Shown here: positions 5,991 through 13,381 of the stretch, piece after piece
How the letters are laid out: every line of letters starts with the position of its first letter
Position numbering within the stretch: the first letter of the stretch is position 1
Assembly: GCA_014729615.1 (NCBI GenBank)
Contig: WJJQ01000138.1
Location: 1-19,760, forward strand
Direction of reading: 5' to 3'
Origin: Candidatus Peregrinibacteria bacterium
Lineage (GTDB): Bacteria > Patescibacteriota > Gracilibacteria > UBA1369
Length of the DNA stretch: 19,760 nt
The notes under the pieces: generated by a model
Told to the model about the DNA's origin: nothing
The model's database searches: none
What the model saw: only the letters and a program-made list of their open reading frames with translations
Made by a program: the position numbers and the translations under genes

Positions 5991-7748
5991 ATGAAAATAT
6001 TAAAAATTATACAGCTAACAATTATTTTAGGGCTTTTTAGCACGCCTTTTTCAGCTTCAGCCTACTTTTCGGACGTGCCAAAGTCACACCCGAATTTCGA
6101 AGCTATTACCGAGCTTGAAAATGAATTATTGGTAAAAGGTTATCAAGATGGCACATTCCGCCCCGACGAATTAATAAATAAGGCGGCTTTTCATAAACTT
6201 GTTTTTAATCATGCCGGATACAAACCCGTCGAAAATTTTTACGAAACTCCCTTTTTAGATGTAAATTCAGGCGCATGGTATTCAGCATATGTTAAAAAAG
6301 CACTGGAACTGAACATTATAAAATTCAATCCCGATTTACCAAAGTTTTTACCGCAACAGCCCGTTTCAAGATATGATGGATTAAAAACAATATATTCATT
6401 GCATGGCGTGCCAGTTCAGCTAATACCTAATTCAAGCCAAACAGCATTTATTGATATTAGTAATAATCCGAATTTTTTACCTATTGCAAAAACAGCGGAA
6501 AGCACGGGAATTTTTATTGCCGAAGAACAGCCGTATTTACTCCCGCTTCGAAATCTTACTCGCGGCGAAGCGGCCGAATTGCTTTATAAGGTACGTCAAT
6601 ATCAAAAACTCACAAACACATCCACAGCCGAAATTTTTGTTGAAAATTCAGAATATGAATACGATGCGGATTTACTGGATTCGGAAGAATTTGCCGTTTT
6701 TGCTGACGTTTATAAAACAATTAAAGACAGATATTACGAAGACGAAGAAATAAATGAAAGCGACCTGATTTACGGAGCAATCGATGGCATGGTCGACTCA
6801 ATCGGCGACCCGTATTCAAACTTTGAAAGTCCTTCAACATCTGAAGAATTCACTAACGATTTAAACGGCAATTATGAAGGCATTGGTGTAATGCTTGATC
6901 AAAATGACCAAGATCAATATTACATTATATATGTCTTAATGGATTCCCCCGCTGAAGAATCCGGGCTCGCGGAAGGTGACATTATTTTGGAAATTGACGG
7001 CAAAAAAACCGATGATTTAACTTCAGCCGAAGTAACAACATTAATTAAAGGACCAAAAGGCACCGATGTGGTACTTACAATAAATAGAGAAGGCACAATA
7101 AAAGAAATAACTGTAACCAGAAACAGCATAACTTTCGACACTGTGTTCGATAAGTCAATCATAGAAGTTCCGCAAGATATAGCATATATCAGCATATTTA
7201 AATTCGGCGAAACAACCGCAAGTGAATTCAATGAAATGTTGAACGAAAAACTTGAACAAAATCCCAAAGGTCTGATTTTAGATTTAAGAGATAATCCGGG
7301 TGGATACCTTGACAGTGCCTATACAATTCTTGAAAAGTTTATTGAAAAAGACCTTGTAATGACACAATTTAAATTAAAAGACAGAACCGCCAAAGAATTT
7401 GCTATGAAAAACAGTCTTTCAGCTTTACAAGAAATACCTGTGGTTGTACTTGTTAACGACCTGTCAGCTTCAGCGGCGGAAGTAATTGCCGCCGCATTGC
7501 AGGATCATCAAAAAGCTACAATAATCGGAACTCAAACCTTTGGAAAAGGCACCGTACAGGAATTAACCTTATACCACGACGGATCACTGCTTAAACTAAG
7601 CATTGCCAAATGGCTTAGTCCCAAAGGCCACGATTATAATCTTATAGGCTTAACACCCGACATTATTGTGGAACCTAGTGAATCGGATTTTAATTTCGAA
7701 ACAGATTCACAACTTGAAAAAGCCATTCAACACATTAATCAGAATTAG
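5991..7748 (+). CDS. SLH-domain C-terminal processing protease (CtpA/Prc type, S41 family)
   Basis: This is an exported serine peptidase of the C-terminal processing family, which cleaves substrates near their C-termini outside the membrane. The 585-residue protein has a signal peptide (1-24, ending FSASA), three S-layer-homology-like modules (about 25-75, 85-130 and 150-203; the first has FSDVPKSHP and GYQDGTFRP), a short linker, a PDZ domain (about 290-370) and the S41 core. The core shows LDLRDNPGG (430-438), the nucleophile Ser494 in LSASAAE, and the general base Lys519 in TFGKGTVQ. The 25-residue Ser-Lys spacing equals that of E. coli Prc, so the enzyme should be active. SLH modules normally bind wall polysaccharide, so the protease is probably anchored in the envelope. 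It is divergent from the FecR-domain gene and converges on the VirB4-like gene with a one-base gap. Confidence 0.92.
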   Translation: MKILKIIQLTIILGLFSTPFSASAYFSDVPKSHPNFEAITELENELLVKGYQDGTFRPDELINKAAFHKLVFNHAGYKPVENFYETPFLDVNSGAWYSAYVKKALELNIIKFNPDLPKFLPQQPVSRYDGLKTIYSLHGVPVQLIPNSSQTAFIDISNNPNFLPIAKTAESTGIFIAEEQPYLLPLRNLTRGEAAELLYKVRQYQKLTNTSTAEIFVENSEYEYDADLLDSEEFAVFADVYKTIKDRYYEDEEINESDLIYGAIDGMVDSIGDPYSNFESPSTSEEFTNDLNGNYEGIGVMLDQNDQDQYYIIYVLMDSPAEESGLAEGDIILEIDGKKTDDLTSAEVTTLIKGPKGTDVVLTINREGTIKEITVTRNSITFDTVFDKSIIEVPQDIAYISIFKFGETTASEFNEMLNEKLEQNPKGLILDLRDNPGGYLDSAYTILEKFIEKDLVMTQFKLKDRTAKEFAMKNSLSALQEIPVVVLVNDLSASAAEVIAAALQDHQKATIIGTQTFGKGTVQELTLYHDGSLLKLSIAKWLSPKGHDYNLIGLTPDIIVEPSESDFNFETDSQLEKAIQHINQN

Positions 7749-7749
7749 A

Positions 7750-10236
7750 CTATTCCTCGTATTGCACTTGCTGAGCTTTATTGCTCAAAATTTCTTCCGG
7801 ATTGGTTGTCACAATCTTATCTTCTCCGTAAGAAGCAATAATTTGAATGGCCACATGCTTTTGACCTGCAAAAAACAATCCTTGCCCAACACCACTGTTT
7901 AGCAGCATGTATTTTTCTCCTTCTGTTAAATTAAACGTTTTACCCAACATATCAATCGCGGCCGGAGCCTGCTTTAAAAGCAATTGCATTGCCGAATTCG
8001 TAACAATAGGCTTTCCGAATTTACTCTTCATGAAGTCTTCCACATCTTGTGTAATGGTTGTAATACCCAGGTAATATTTTCTGGCACGCTTAACCAACCC
8101 AAACATAAATTTGGCTGAATCTTCATACTGCATCATGGTCCAGGCTTCATCAACAACCAAAAGACGACGTTTCAGCTTACTTCTGACGCGATTCCATATA
8201 TAATTAAGAATTATATACATGGCAATCGGCCTCAATGCGTCCTCAAGATCTCTAATACAAAAAACCATTAATCCGCTCTTCAAATCTACATTTGTCGGCT
8301 TATTGAAAATTCCCGAATAAGTTCCTTCAGTAAATTTCGCTAACTTTTGAGCAAGCGACGCACCGCCTTCCATTGTGGACAAAATTTCCTGCAGGTCTTC
8401 CATTGTGGGCGGTGGAAACTCACTTGGATCAACAAGATCCATTGTAATCCCTTTAATTGAATAAACATCAATCAAAGCTTTATCGAGCATTGCTTCCTCT
8501 TCAGGTGTTATACCGCCAACCATTAATTTAATCAAACCGTTCAAAGCCAGTATATTTTGTCTTAAAAGGTCACCGGGCTGCGGCTCTTCTTCATTAATCG
8601 GTGATGGTAAATCAAAAGGATTGATACGTCTGTCAGATGTCAGCGATACTCTTAAATATGACCCCCCCACTGTTGTTGTTAAAGCTTCATATTCATTTTC
8701 GGGATCAATTACTATTACATCGGTTCCCATCATCATTGTTCGAAGAACTTCTAGTTTCACAGCATAAGATTTTCCCGCGCCCGACGTCGCGAAAACAACA
8801 GAATTCGCGTTGGGCAATTTAAATCTATCAAAAATAATCAAACTGTCATTATGCCTGTTAAGTCCGTATAATATCCCTTCATTAGTAGTTAAATCCGCAC
8901 TACTGAAAGGAAAAGTTGTAGATAACGGCCCCGTATTCATATTTTGCTGAACTTCAATTTCATCCAGACACATTGGCAAACAAGAATTAAAGCAATGTTC
9001 AGCCTGCAATTCAGCCTTTCTTGAAAGGACAAGTTTTCCGCCCAAAAGACTTTCCAATTGCTTTGCAATTTTATCGATTTTCTTTTCATCTTCACTGTAA
9101 ACTGTAAAGTAAAGCGCAAACTGAAAGAATTTTTCCTGCCCTCGTTGCAATTGAATACGTAATTCTTCGGCGTCTTGCAAAGCTGTTTCAAGACCTGGAT
9201 CACTAACCGCGCCCTTTTTGGCATTCATACGAACAGAAGATTGCATTTGTGCCACTTTTTTCTTCAAAACGCGCATTATAGTCGCCGAATCAGTGGGATA
9301 AATAAACTGAGCGATATCCATGGTCACATCAAAATTCACGACCGGAGCCAACCAGTTTGTTTCTAAATATCTGGGATAAGCAAAAACATAAAAGCTTTGA
9401 GCGTACATTCCTTCAACTCTTAATTTATCATATTGAATATCCATTGAAGTGGGCGCGATCAGATCTCTGATCGTGGTCATCCCTTCCTGGAATAGTTTTT
9501 CCGCGTCAAGCAATTCTTGTTTCTTTTCCGTTTCTTTTTTTTGCTTTTCTATTTTGGCAAGATCTTCCTTCTTTTTTGGATCCAGTTTTTCCTCCTCTTT
9601 TTTTTCTTTGTCGGGAGTCCCCGCCGTAAGACCTTTTTTAACCTCCTTACCCATTGCCCCAAAAATCTTTTTTGCTACATCAAAGCCGGGTTTTTTAGGA
9701 GGTTTTGACTTCTGATCAGCTTTTTTTTCTTCTTTAAGAATGGTTTCTTCCTTCTTTTGTTTAGTCTGATTATCCTCCATTTCCTTCGGTTCGGCCTTTT
9801 TTTCCGGACCTTTAGGTATTTCAATTTTTTCTTCTACTTTCGTCAGTTTAGAATCACTTTTTTCAGCAGGCTTAAGACCATTCTTTTTACCAGTTTCAAT
9901 CATGCCTTCGGGCGTCCGCGGCTCTTCTTTCTTTGCCATTAAATCTTCAATTCCCTTGTTTCCCCTTTGCTCCTCTTCCTCTTCTCTTTCAGCTTGTTTT
10001 TGAGCCTTTTTCAACCATTCAGGCAAATTCGAATCATCGGAAACAGCACCTTTCTCGGCTTTTTCATATACAATAGCTTCATTTTTATCTTCATCTTTTT
10101 CTTCGACCTTTTTTTGAGCGCCTTTTTCTTCATGAGTCGCAAGAGCCTGAGCTTTTTGCAGCCAATCCGGCATTTGTGTTTGATCCTGTTTTTGAGACTG
10201 ATCGTTTGCCGCTTTGTTTTGTGTGTCGTCCGCCAT
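7750..10236 (-). CDS. VirB4/TraC-like conjugation-type ATPase with a long charged N-terminal region
   Basis: VirB4-family ATPases power type IV secretion or related surface machines from the inner face of the membrane. In this 828-residue protein, residues 1 to about 245 are Lys/Glu-rich, low in complexity and probably disordered, ending in a likely coiled coil. A PxWLxKAQ motif occurs twice there (22-30 and 71-79). Residues about 250-445 are the VirB4 N-terminal domain. The ATPase part has Walker A ATSGAGKS (483-490), Walker B LLVVDEAW (692-699), and a downstream TTITQDVEDF segment (726-735) where the Gln motif is expected. I chose the ATG at 10236. An upstream ATG at 10311 is in frame but lies before the promoter at 10274-10302. 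No other secretion gene is visible, so the machine is unknown; pilus, DNA-uptake or secretion roles are possible. Confidence 0.88.
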   Translation of the reverse strand: MADDTQNKAANDQSQKQDQTQMPDWLQKAQALATHEEKGAQKKVEEKDEDKNEAIVYEKAEKGAVSDDSNLPEWLKKAQKQAEREEEEEQRGNKGIEDLMAKKEEPRTPEGMIETGKKNGLKPAEKSDSKLTKVEEKIEIPKGPEKKAEPKEMEDNQTKQKKEETILKEEKKADQKSKPPKKPGFDVAKKIFGAMGKEVKKGLTAGTPDKEKKEEEKLDPKKKEDLAKIEKQKKETEKKQELLDAEKLFQEGMTTIRDLIAPTSMDIQYDKLRVEGMYAQSFYVFAYPRYLETNWLAPVVNFDVTMDIAQFIYPTDSATIMRVLKKKVAQMQSSVRMNAKKGAVSDPGLETALQDAEELRIQLQRGQEKFFQFALYFTVYSEDEKKIDKIAKQLESLLGGKLVLSRKAELQAEHCFNSCLPMCLDEIEVQQNMNTGPLSTTFPFSSADLTTNEGILYGLNRHNDSLIIFDRFKLPNANSVVFATSGAGKSYAVKLEVLRTMMMGTDVIVIDPENEYEALTTTVGGSYLRVSLTSDRRINPFDLPSPINEEEPQPGDLLRQNILALNGLIKLMVGGITPEEEAMLDKALIDVYSIKGITMDLVDPSEFPPPTMEDLQEILSTMEGGASLAQKLAKFTEGTYSGIFNKPTNVDLKSGLMVFCIRDLEDALRPIAMYIILNYIWNRVRSKLKRRLLVVDEAWTMMQYEDSAKFMFGLVKRARKYYLGITTITQDVEDFMKSKFGKPIVTNSAMQLLLKQAPAAIDMLGKTFNLTEGEKYMLLNSGVGQGLFFAGQKHVAIQIIASYGEDKIVTTNPEEILSNKAQQVQYEE
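10000..10173 (-). repeat. Duplicated PxWLxKAQ peptide motif in the VirB4-like N-terminus
   Basis: Residues 22-30 (MPDWLQKAQ) and 71-79 (LPEWLKKAQ) are near-identical nine-residue blocks in an otherwise low-complexity charged region. They share P, an acidic residue, WL and KAQ. The 49-residue spacing and the tryptophan in each copy point to two short binding helices, not chance within a Lys/Glu-rich tract. No function is known to me. Confidence 0.6.
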
Positions 10237-10273
10237 GTAATTTCCGTGCTTTATGAGCGTAATAATTCTTAAT

Positions 10274-10302
10274 AGTATACCAAAAAAAAGCTCTTTCTTC
10301 AA
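10274..10302 (-). promoter_or_regulatory. Promoter of the VirB4-like gene
   Basis: The minus strand carries TTGAAG (10297-10302, four of six), a 17-base spacer and TATACT (10274-10279, five of six). The spacer contains eight consecutive T on the minus strand. The predicted start near 10267 places the ATG at 10236 about 30 bases downstream, which supports the shorter form of the protein. Confidence 0.7.
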
Positions 10303-10330
10303 CAAGTTCATATCAAATTCAAAAAATCAG

Positions 10331-10359
10331 CTGTTATTTTACAAAAAATATGCTAACTT
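10331..10359 (+). promoter_or_regulatory. Weak candidate promoter of gyrA
   Basis: CTGTTA (10331-10336), a 17-base spacer and TAACTT (10354-10359) preceded by TGC could form an extended -10 promoter. The hexamers match consensus poorly. A better TTTACA at 10338-10343 has no -10 at the right distance. A promoter must lie somewhere in this 157-base divergent gap, but I cannot place it firmly. Confidence 0.25.
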
Positions 10360-10393
10360 ACTTGCCGAACTAAATTTTCAATCCGCATTTAAA

Positions 10394-12931
10394 ATGAGTG
10401 AAGAACAAAGCAACCAAGAAATGGAGATTTTCTCTGACGCAAAACCGCACAACATTGCTGACGAGATGCAATCGTCTTACCTTAATTACGCAATGAGTGT
10501 AATAGTTTCTCGTGCGCTTCCCGATGTCAGAGACGGTCTAAAACCTGTGCAAAGAAGAATTTTATACGCCATGCATGACATGGGATTATCTCCCGGTTCA
10601 TCTTTTAGAAAATCCGCCTACGTGGTTGGTGAAGTGCTTGGTAAATATCATCCGCACGGGGATTCACCCGTTTATCAGGCAATGGTGCGTATGGCGCAGG
10701 ACTTTTCTTTAAGATACACATTAATTAAAGGCCAGGGTAACTTTGGTTCGGTTGATGGAGACGGCGCGGCAGCCATGCGTTATACGGAAGCGAAAATGGA
10801 CAAATATGCCGGTGAAATGATGGCGGATATTGAAAAAGAAACTGTCAGATGGGTTGAAAACTATGATGGAAGATATAAAGAGCCACATGTTCTTCCGACT
10901 AAATTACCGCAACTTTTGTTAAACGGATCAACAGGTATTGCTGTTGGTATGGCAACATCTATTCCTCCTCACAATTTGGGAGAAGTTATTGATGCAATAA
11001 ATCACATAATTGACAATCCCGAAGCAACAGTTGAAGATTTAACCCAATTTGTTAAAGGACCTGACTTCCCCACCGGAGGAATTATTTACAATCAAGAAGA
11101 TATTTTAAACGCTTATTCAACCGGTCGCGGAGGCGTGATTATGCGGGCAAAAGCAGAAATTGAAGAACGCAAAGGAGGAAAATTTCAAATAGTTGTAAAC
11201 GAAATCCCCTATCAGGTCAATAAAGCAAATCTTGTCACAAAAATTGCCGATCTTGTACGCGACAAAAAAATACAGGGCATCACCGATGTACGCGACGAAT
11301 CAAACCGTGAAGGGATGCGAATAGTAATTGAGCTGAAAAAAGACTCTTATCCAAAAAAAGTATTGAATCAACTGTTCAAACTTACTCCAATGCAAATGAG
11401 CTTTAGCTTTAACATGATTGCCCTTGTTGAAGGACTGCAGCCTAAACTTTTGGATTTAAAACAAATACTAGGTTATTTCGTGGAGCATAGGCAAATTGTC
11501 ATTACGAACAGAACAAAACACGATTTAAGAATCGCGCAGGAAAGAGCTCACGTTTTGGAAGGATTAAAAATAGCTCTTGACCATATCGATGAAATAATCG
11601 CGACCATAAGAGGATCTGAAACAAAAGAAATAGCGCATGGCGCTTTAATGGAAAAATTCAAACTGACAGACATTCAGGCCAAAGCCATTCTTGAAATGAG
11701 ATTACAAACGCTTGCCGGACTTGAAAGAAAGAAAATTGAAGAAGAATTGGCTGAAAAGTTAGCATTAATTAAAGAGTTGGAAGCAATTTTGGCGGACCCT
11801 CAACGAATACTTGATATAATCAAGGAAGAATTGGCTGAAACAAGAAAAAAATATGCCGACGAACGAAAAACTGAAGTGCGCCCGGAAGCTCTTGGCAAAT
11901 TCAGCAGTAAAGACACAATTCCAAATGAACCTTGTCTGGTTATTTTATCAAAGGAAAATTATATTAAGCGTTTGCCTCCCGCAACTTTCAAAGCCCAGCA
12001 TCGTGGCGGCAAAGGAATTATTGGCGCCGCAACCAAAGAAGAAGACGAAATATCTATTATTCGTGAAGCAATGACGCATGATACTGTCTTATTTTTCACT
12101 AATCATGGACGCGTATTCAGACTCCCCGTTTATGAAATCCCTCTTGCTTCCAGAACAGCAAAAGGAACACCTGCGGTTAACCTGATTCAACTTCAGCCTG
12201 AAGAATACATTACAACGATCTTAACCAGTAGCGACGAAAAAAATGCGGAGTTCCTTTTAATGGCAACAACCAAAGGAACAATCAAGAAAACAAATCTTGA
12301 AGATTTTAAAAATATTCGAAAAAGCGGATTAATCGCAATCAAACTAAGAGATGGAGACTACCTTAAATGGACACGCTTAACCAACAAAAACGATCAGGTC
12401 ATGATTGTTACAAGAAACGGAAAATCCATACGTTTCAAAGAAGACAACGTAAGCCCTACCGGGCGGTCATCCATGGGCGTGCGTGGAATTCGTTTAAAGG
12501 ACGATGATATTGTTGTCGACATGGACACTATGCCTAATCCGGAAGAAGCCAAACTGCTGGTAATTATGGAAAACGGACTCGGCAAACAAAGTAAAGTAAC
12601 AAATTACAGAGAACAGAGCCGTGGCGGAACAGGGGTCAAAACAGCCAATGTTACTGCAAAAACAGGTAAAATAATTGGTGCCAAAATAATAGACAGCCAA
12701 ACCAAAGGTGATTTAATTATGGTTTCGCAACGAGGACAAATTATTCGTCTAAGTCTCGATAACATTCCAAGTCAGGGCAGAACAACACAGGGTGTGTATT
12801 TAATGCGCTTACGTAAAGACGATAAAGTGGCTTCAGTTTCTGTAATTGAGTTAAGGGAAGAACTTACAACAAAGACTCCGGAAGAAAAAGTTCCCGAAAA
12901 CCAGGAAAGCCTTGTCGCAGATGCTTCATAA
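10394..12931 (+). CDS. gyrA: DNA gyrase subunit A
   Basis: GyrA carries the DNA-cleaving tyrosine and the DNA-wrapping domain of gyrase. The 845-residue protein has the winged-helix/tower region with VRDGLKPVQRR (45-55), the active-site Tyr130 in AMRYTEAKM, a coiled-coil arm, and a C-terminal beta-pinwheel (from about residue 500). The pinwheel contains the GyrA box QHRGGKG (535-541), a mark of gyrase rather than topoisomerase IV. The quinolone-determining segment reads HPHGDSPVYQ (86-95): the conserved Ser is kept (Ser91), but Pro92 and Gln95 occupy the places of E. coli Ala84 and Asp87. I chose the ATG at 10394 because MSEEQ is a normal GyrA start. An in-frame ATG at 10253 would run back across the VirB4-like promoter. 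There is no Shine-Dalgarno sequence. The last 25 residues are a charged tail. Confidence 0.97.
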   Translation: MSEEQSNQEMEIFSDAKPHNIADEMQSSYLNYAMSVIVSRALPDVRDGLKPVQRRILYAMHDMGLSPGSSFRKSAYVVGEVLGKYHPHGDSPVYQAMVRMAQDFSLRYTLIKGQGNFGSVDGDGAAAMRYTEAKMDKYAGEMMADIEKETVRWVENYDGRYKEPHVLPTKLPQLLLNGSTGIAVGMATSIPPHNLGEVIDAINHIIDNPEATVEDLTQFVKGPDFPTGGIIYNQEDILNAYSTGRGGVIMRAKAEIEERKGGKFQIVVNEIPYQVNKANLVTKIADLVRDKKIQGITDVRDESNREGMRIVIELKKDSYPKKVLNQLFKLTPMQMSFSFNMIALVEGLQPKLLDLKQILGYFVEHRQIVITNRTKHDLRIAQERAHVLEGLKIALDHIDEIIATIRGSETKEIAHGALMEKFKLTDIQAKAILEMRLQTLAGLERKKIEEELAEKLALIKELEAILADPQRILDIIKEELAETRKKYADERKTEVRPEALGKFSSKDTIPNEPCLVILSKENYIKRLPPATFKAQHRGGKGIIGAATKEEDEISIIREAMTHDTVLFFTNHGRVFRLPVYEIPLASRTAKGTPAVNLIQLQPEEYITTILTSSDEKNAEFLLMATTKGTIKKTNLEDFKNIRKSGLIAIKLRDGDYLKWTRLTNKNDQVMIVTRNGKSIRFKEDNVSPTGRSSMGVRGIRLKDDDIVVDMDTMPNPEEAKLLVIMENGLGKQSKVTNYREQSRGGTGVKTANVTAKTGKIIGAKIIDSQTKGDLIMVSQRGQIIRLSLDNIPSQGRTTQGVYLMRLRKDDKVASVSVIELREELTTKTPEEKVPENQESLVADAS

Positions 12932-12937
12932 AAGAAC

Positions 12938-12966
12938 TTGCGCATAATAACTTATTTAAGTATAGT
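12938..12966 (+). promoter_or_regulatory. Promoter of rpmE
   Basis: TTGCGC (12938-12943), a 17-base spacer and TATAGT (12961-12966, five of six) begin seven bases after the gyrA stop. The predicted start near 12973 gives a leader of about 22 bases and supports the ATG at 12995. No hairpin terminator separates gyrA from this promoter. Confidence 0.68.
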
Positions 12967-12994
12967 ACCTCAGCAATTAACGAAAAAAGATAAT

Positions 12995-13360
12995 ATGAAA
13001 ACAGGAATTCACCCAAAAACTCACCCGGTAATCTTTCTTGACACGACTACAGGCAATAAATTTGTATCATCATCAACTTTAGTATCGGACGAAACGGAAG
13101 AAATTGATGGGGTTAAACATTATGTAATTAAGGTTGAAATATCTTCATCATCTCACCCTTTTTACACAGGAAAAAGAATGCTTGTCGATACTGCGGGTCG
13201 TGTAGATAAATTCTTGGAACGAGCAAAAAAATCCGAACAAAAAAAGTCTAAAAAAAGCACAAAAGACGAGAAAACAGCCGAAGAAGCAGCAGAAGAAAAA
13301 GCCGAGAAACCAAAGGAGTCTGCACCAAAAGCAAAAAAGACAACCGCCAAGAAAAAATAA
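12995..13360 (+). CDS. rpmE: Large ribosomal subunit protein bL31, zinc-free type, with a Lys/Glu/Ala-rich tail
   Basis: bL31 sits at the central protuberance and bridges to the 30S head. Residues 1-77 match the type B (C-minus) form: MKTGIHPKTHPVIFLDTTTG, a VEISSSSHPFYTGK block (47-60) and GRVDKF (68-73). The CxxC zinc cysteines of type A are absent. Residues 78-121 are an extra 44-residue tail made almost entirely of Lys, Glu, Ala, Ser, Thr and Pro; the family is usually about 80-90 residues long. I chose the ATG at 12995 because it gives the standard L31 N-terminus and follows the promoter. An upstream in-frame start at 12938 would overlap the -35 box. It lies between gyrA and aroC. Confidence 0.93.
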   Translation: MKTGIHPKTHPVIFLDTTTGNKFVSSSTLVSDETEEIDGVKHYVIKVEISSSSHPFYTGKRMLVDTAGRVDKFLERAKKSEQKKSKKSTKDEKTAEEAAEEKAEKPKESAPKAKKTTAKKK

Positions 13361-13381
13361 GCCGTTTAAACGTTTTCTTTT

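Noticed and set aside
9449..10272. Several Phe/Leu-rich plus-strand frames opposite the VirB4-like N-terminus
   Set aside because: They are the complement of a Lys/Glu-rich coding tract (AAA/GAA read as TTT/TTC), not membrane proteins.
10253..10393. N-terminal extension of GyrA from the ATG at 10253, and of the VirB4-like protein from 10311
   Set aside because: The two extensions overlap each other, have unconserved hydrophobic or basic sequence, and cover the VirB4-like promoter. The internal starts give normal N-termini.
13363..13380. CGTTTAAACG palindrome followed by T-rich sequence between rpmE and aroC as a terminator or operator
   Set aside because: The palindrome has no room for a loop and would give only a three-pair stem. 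There is too little to call a site.
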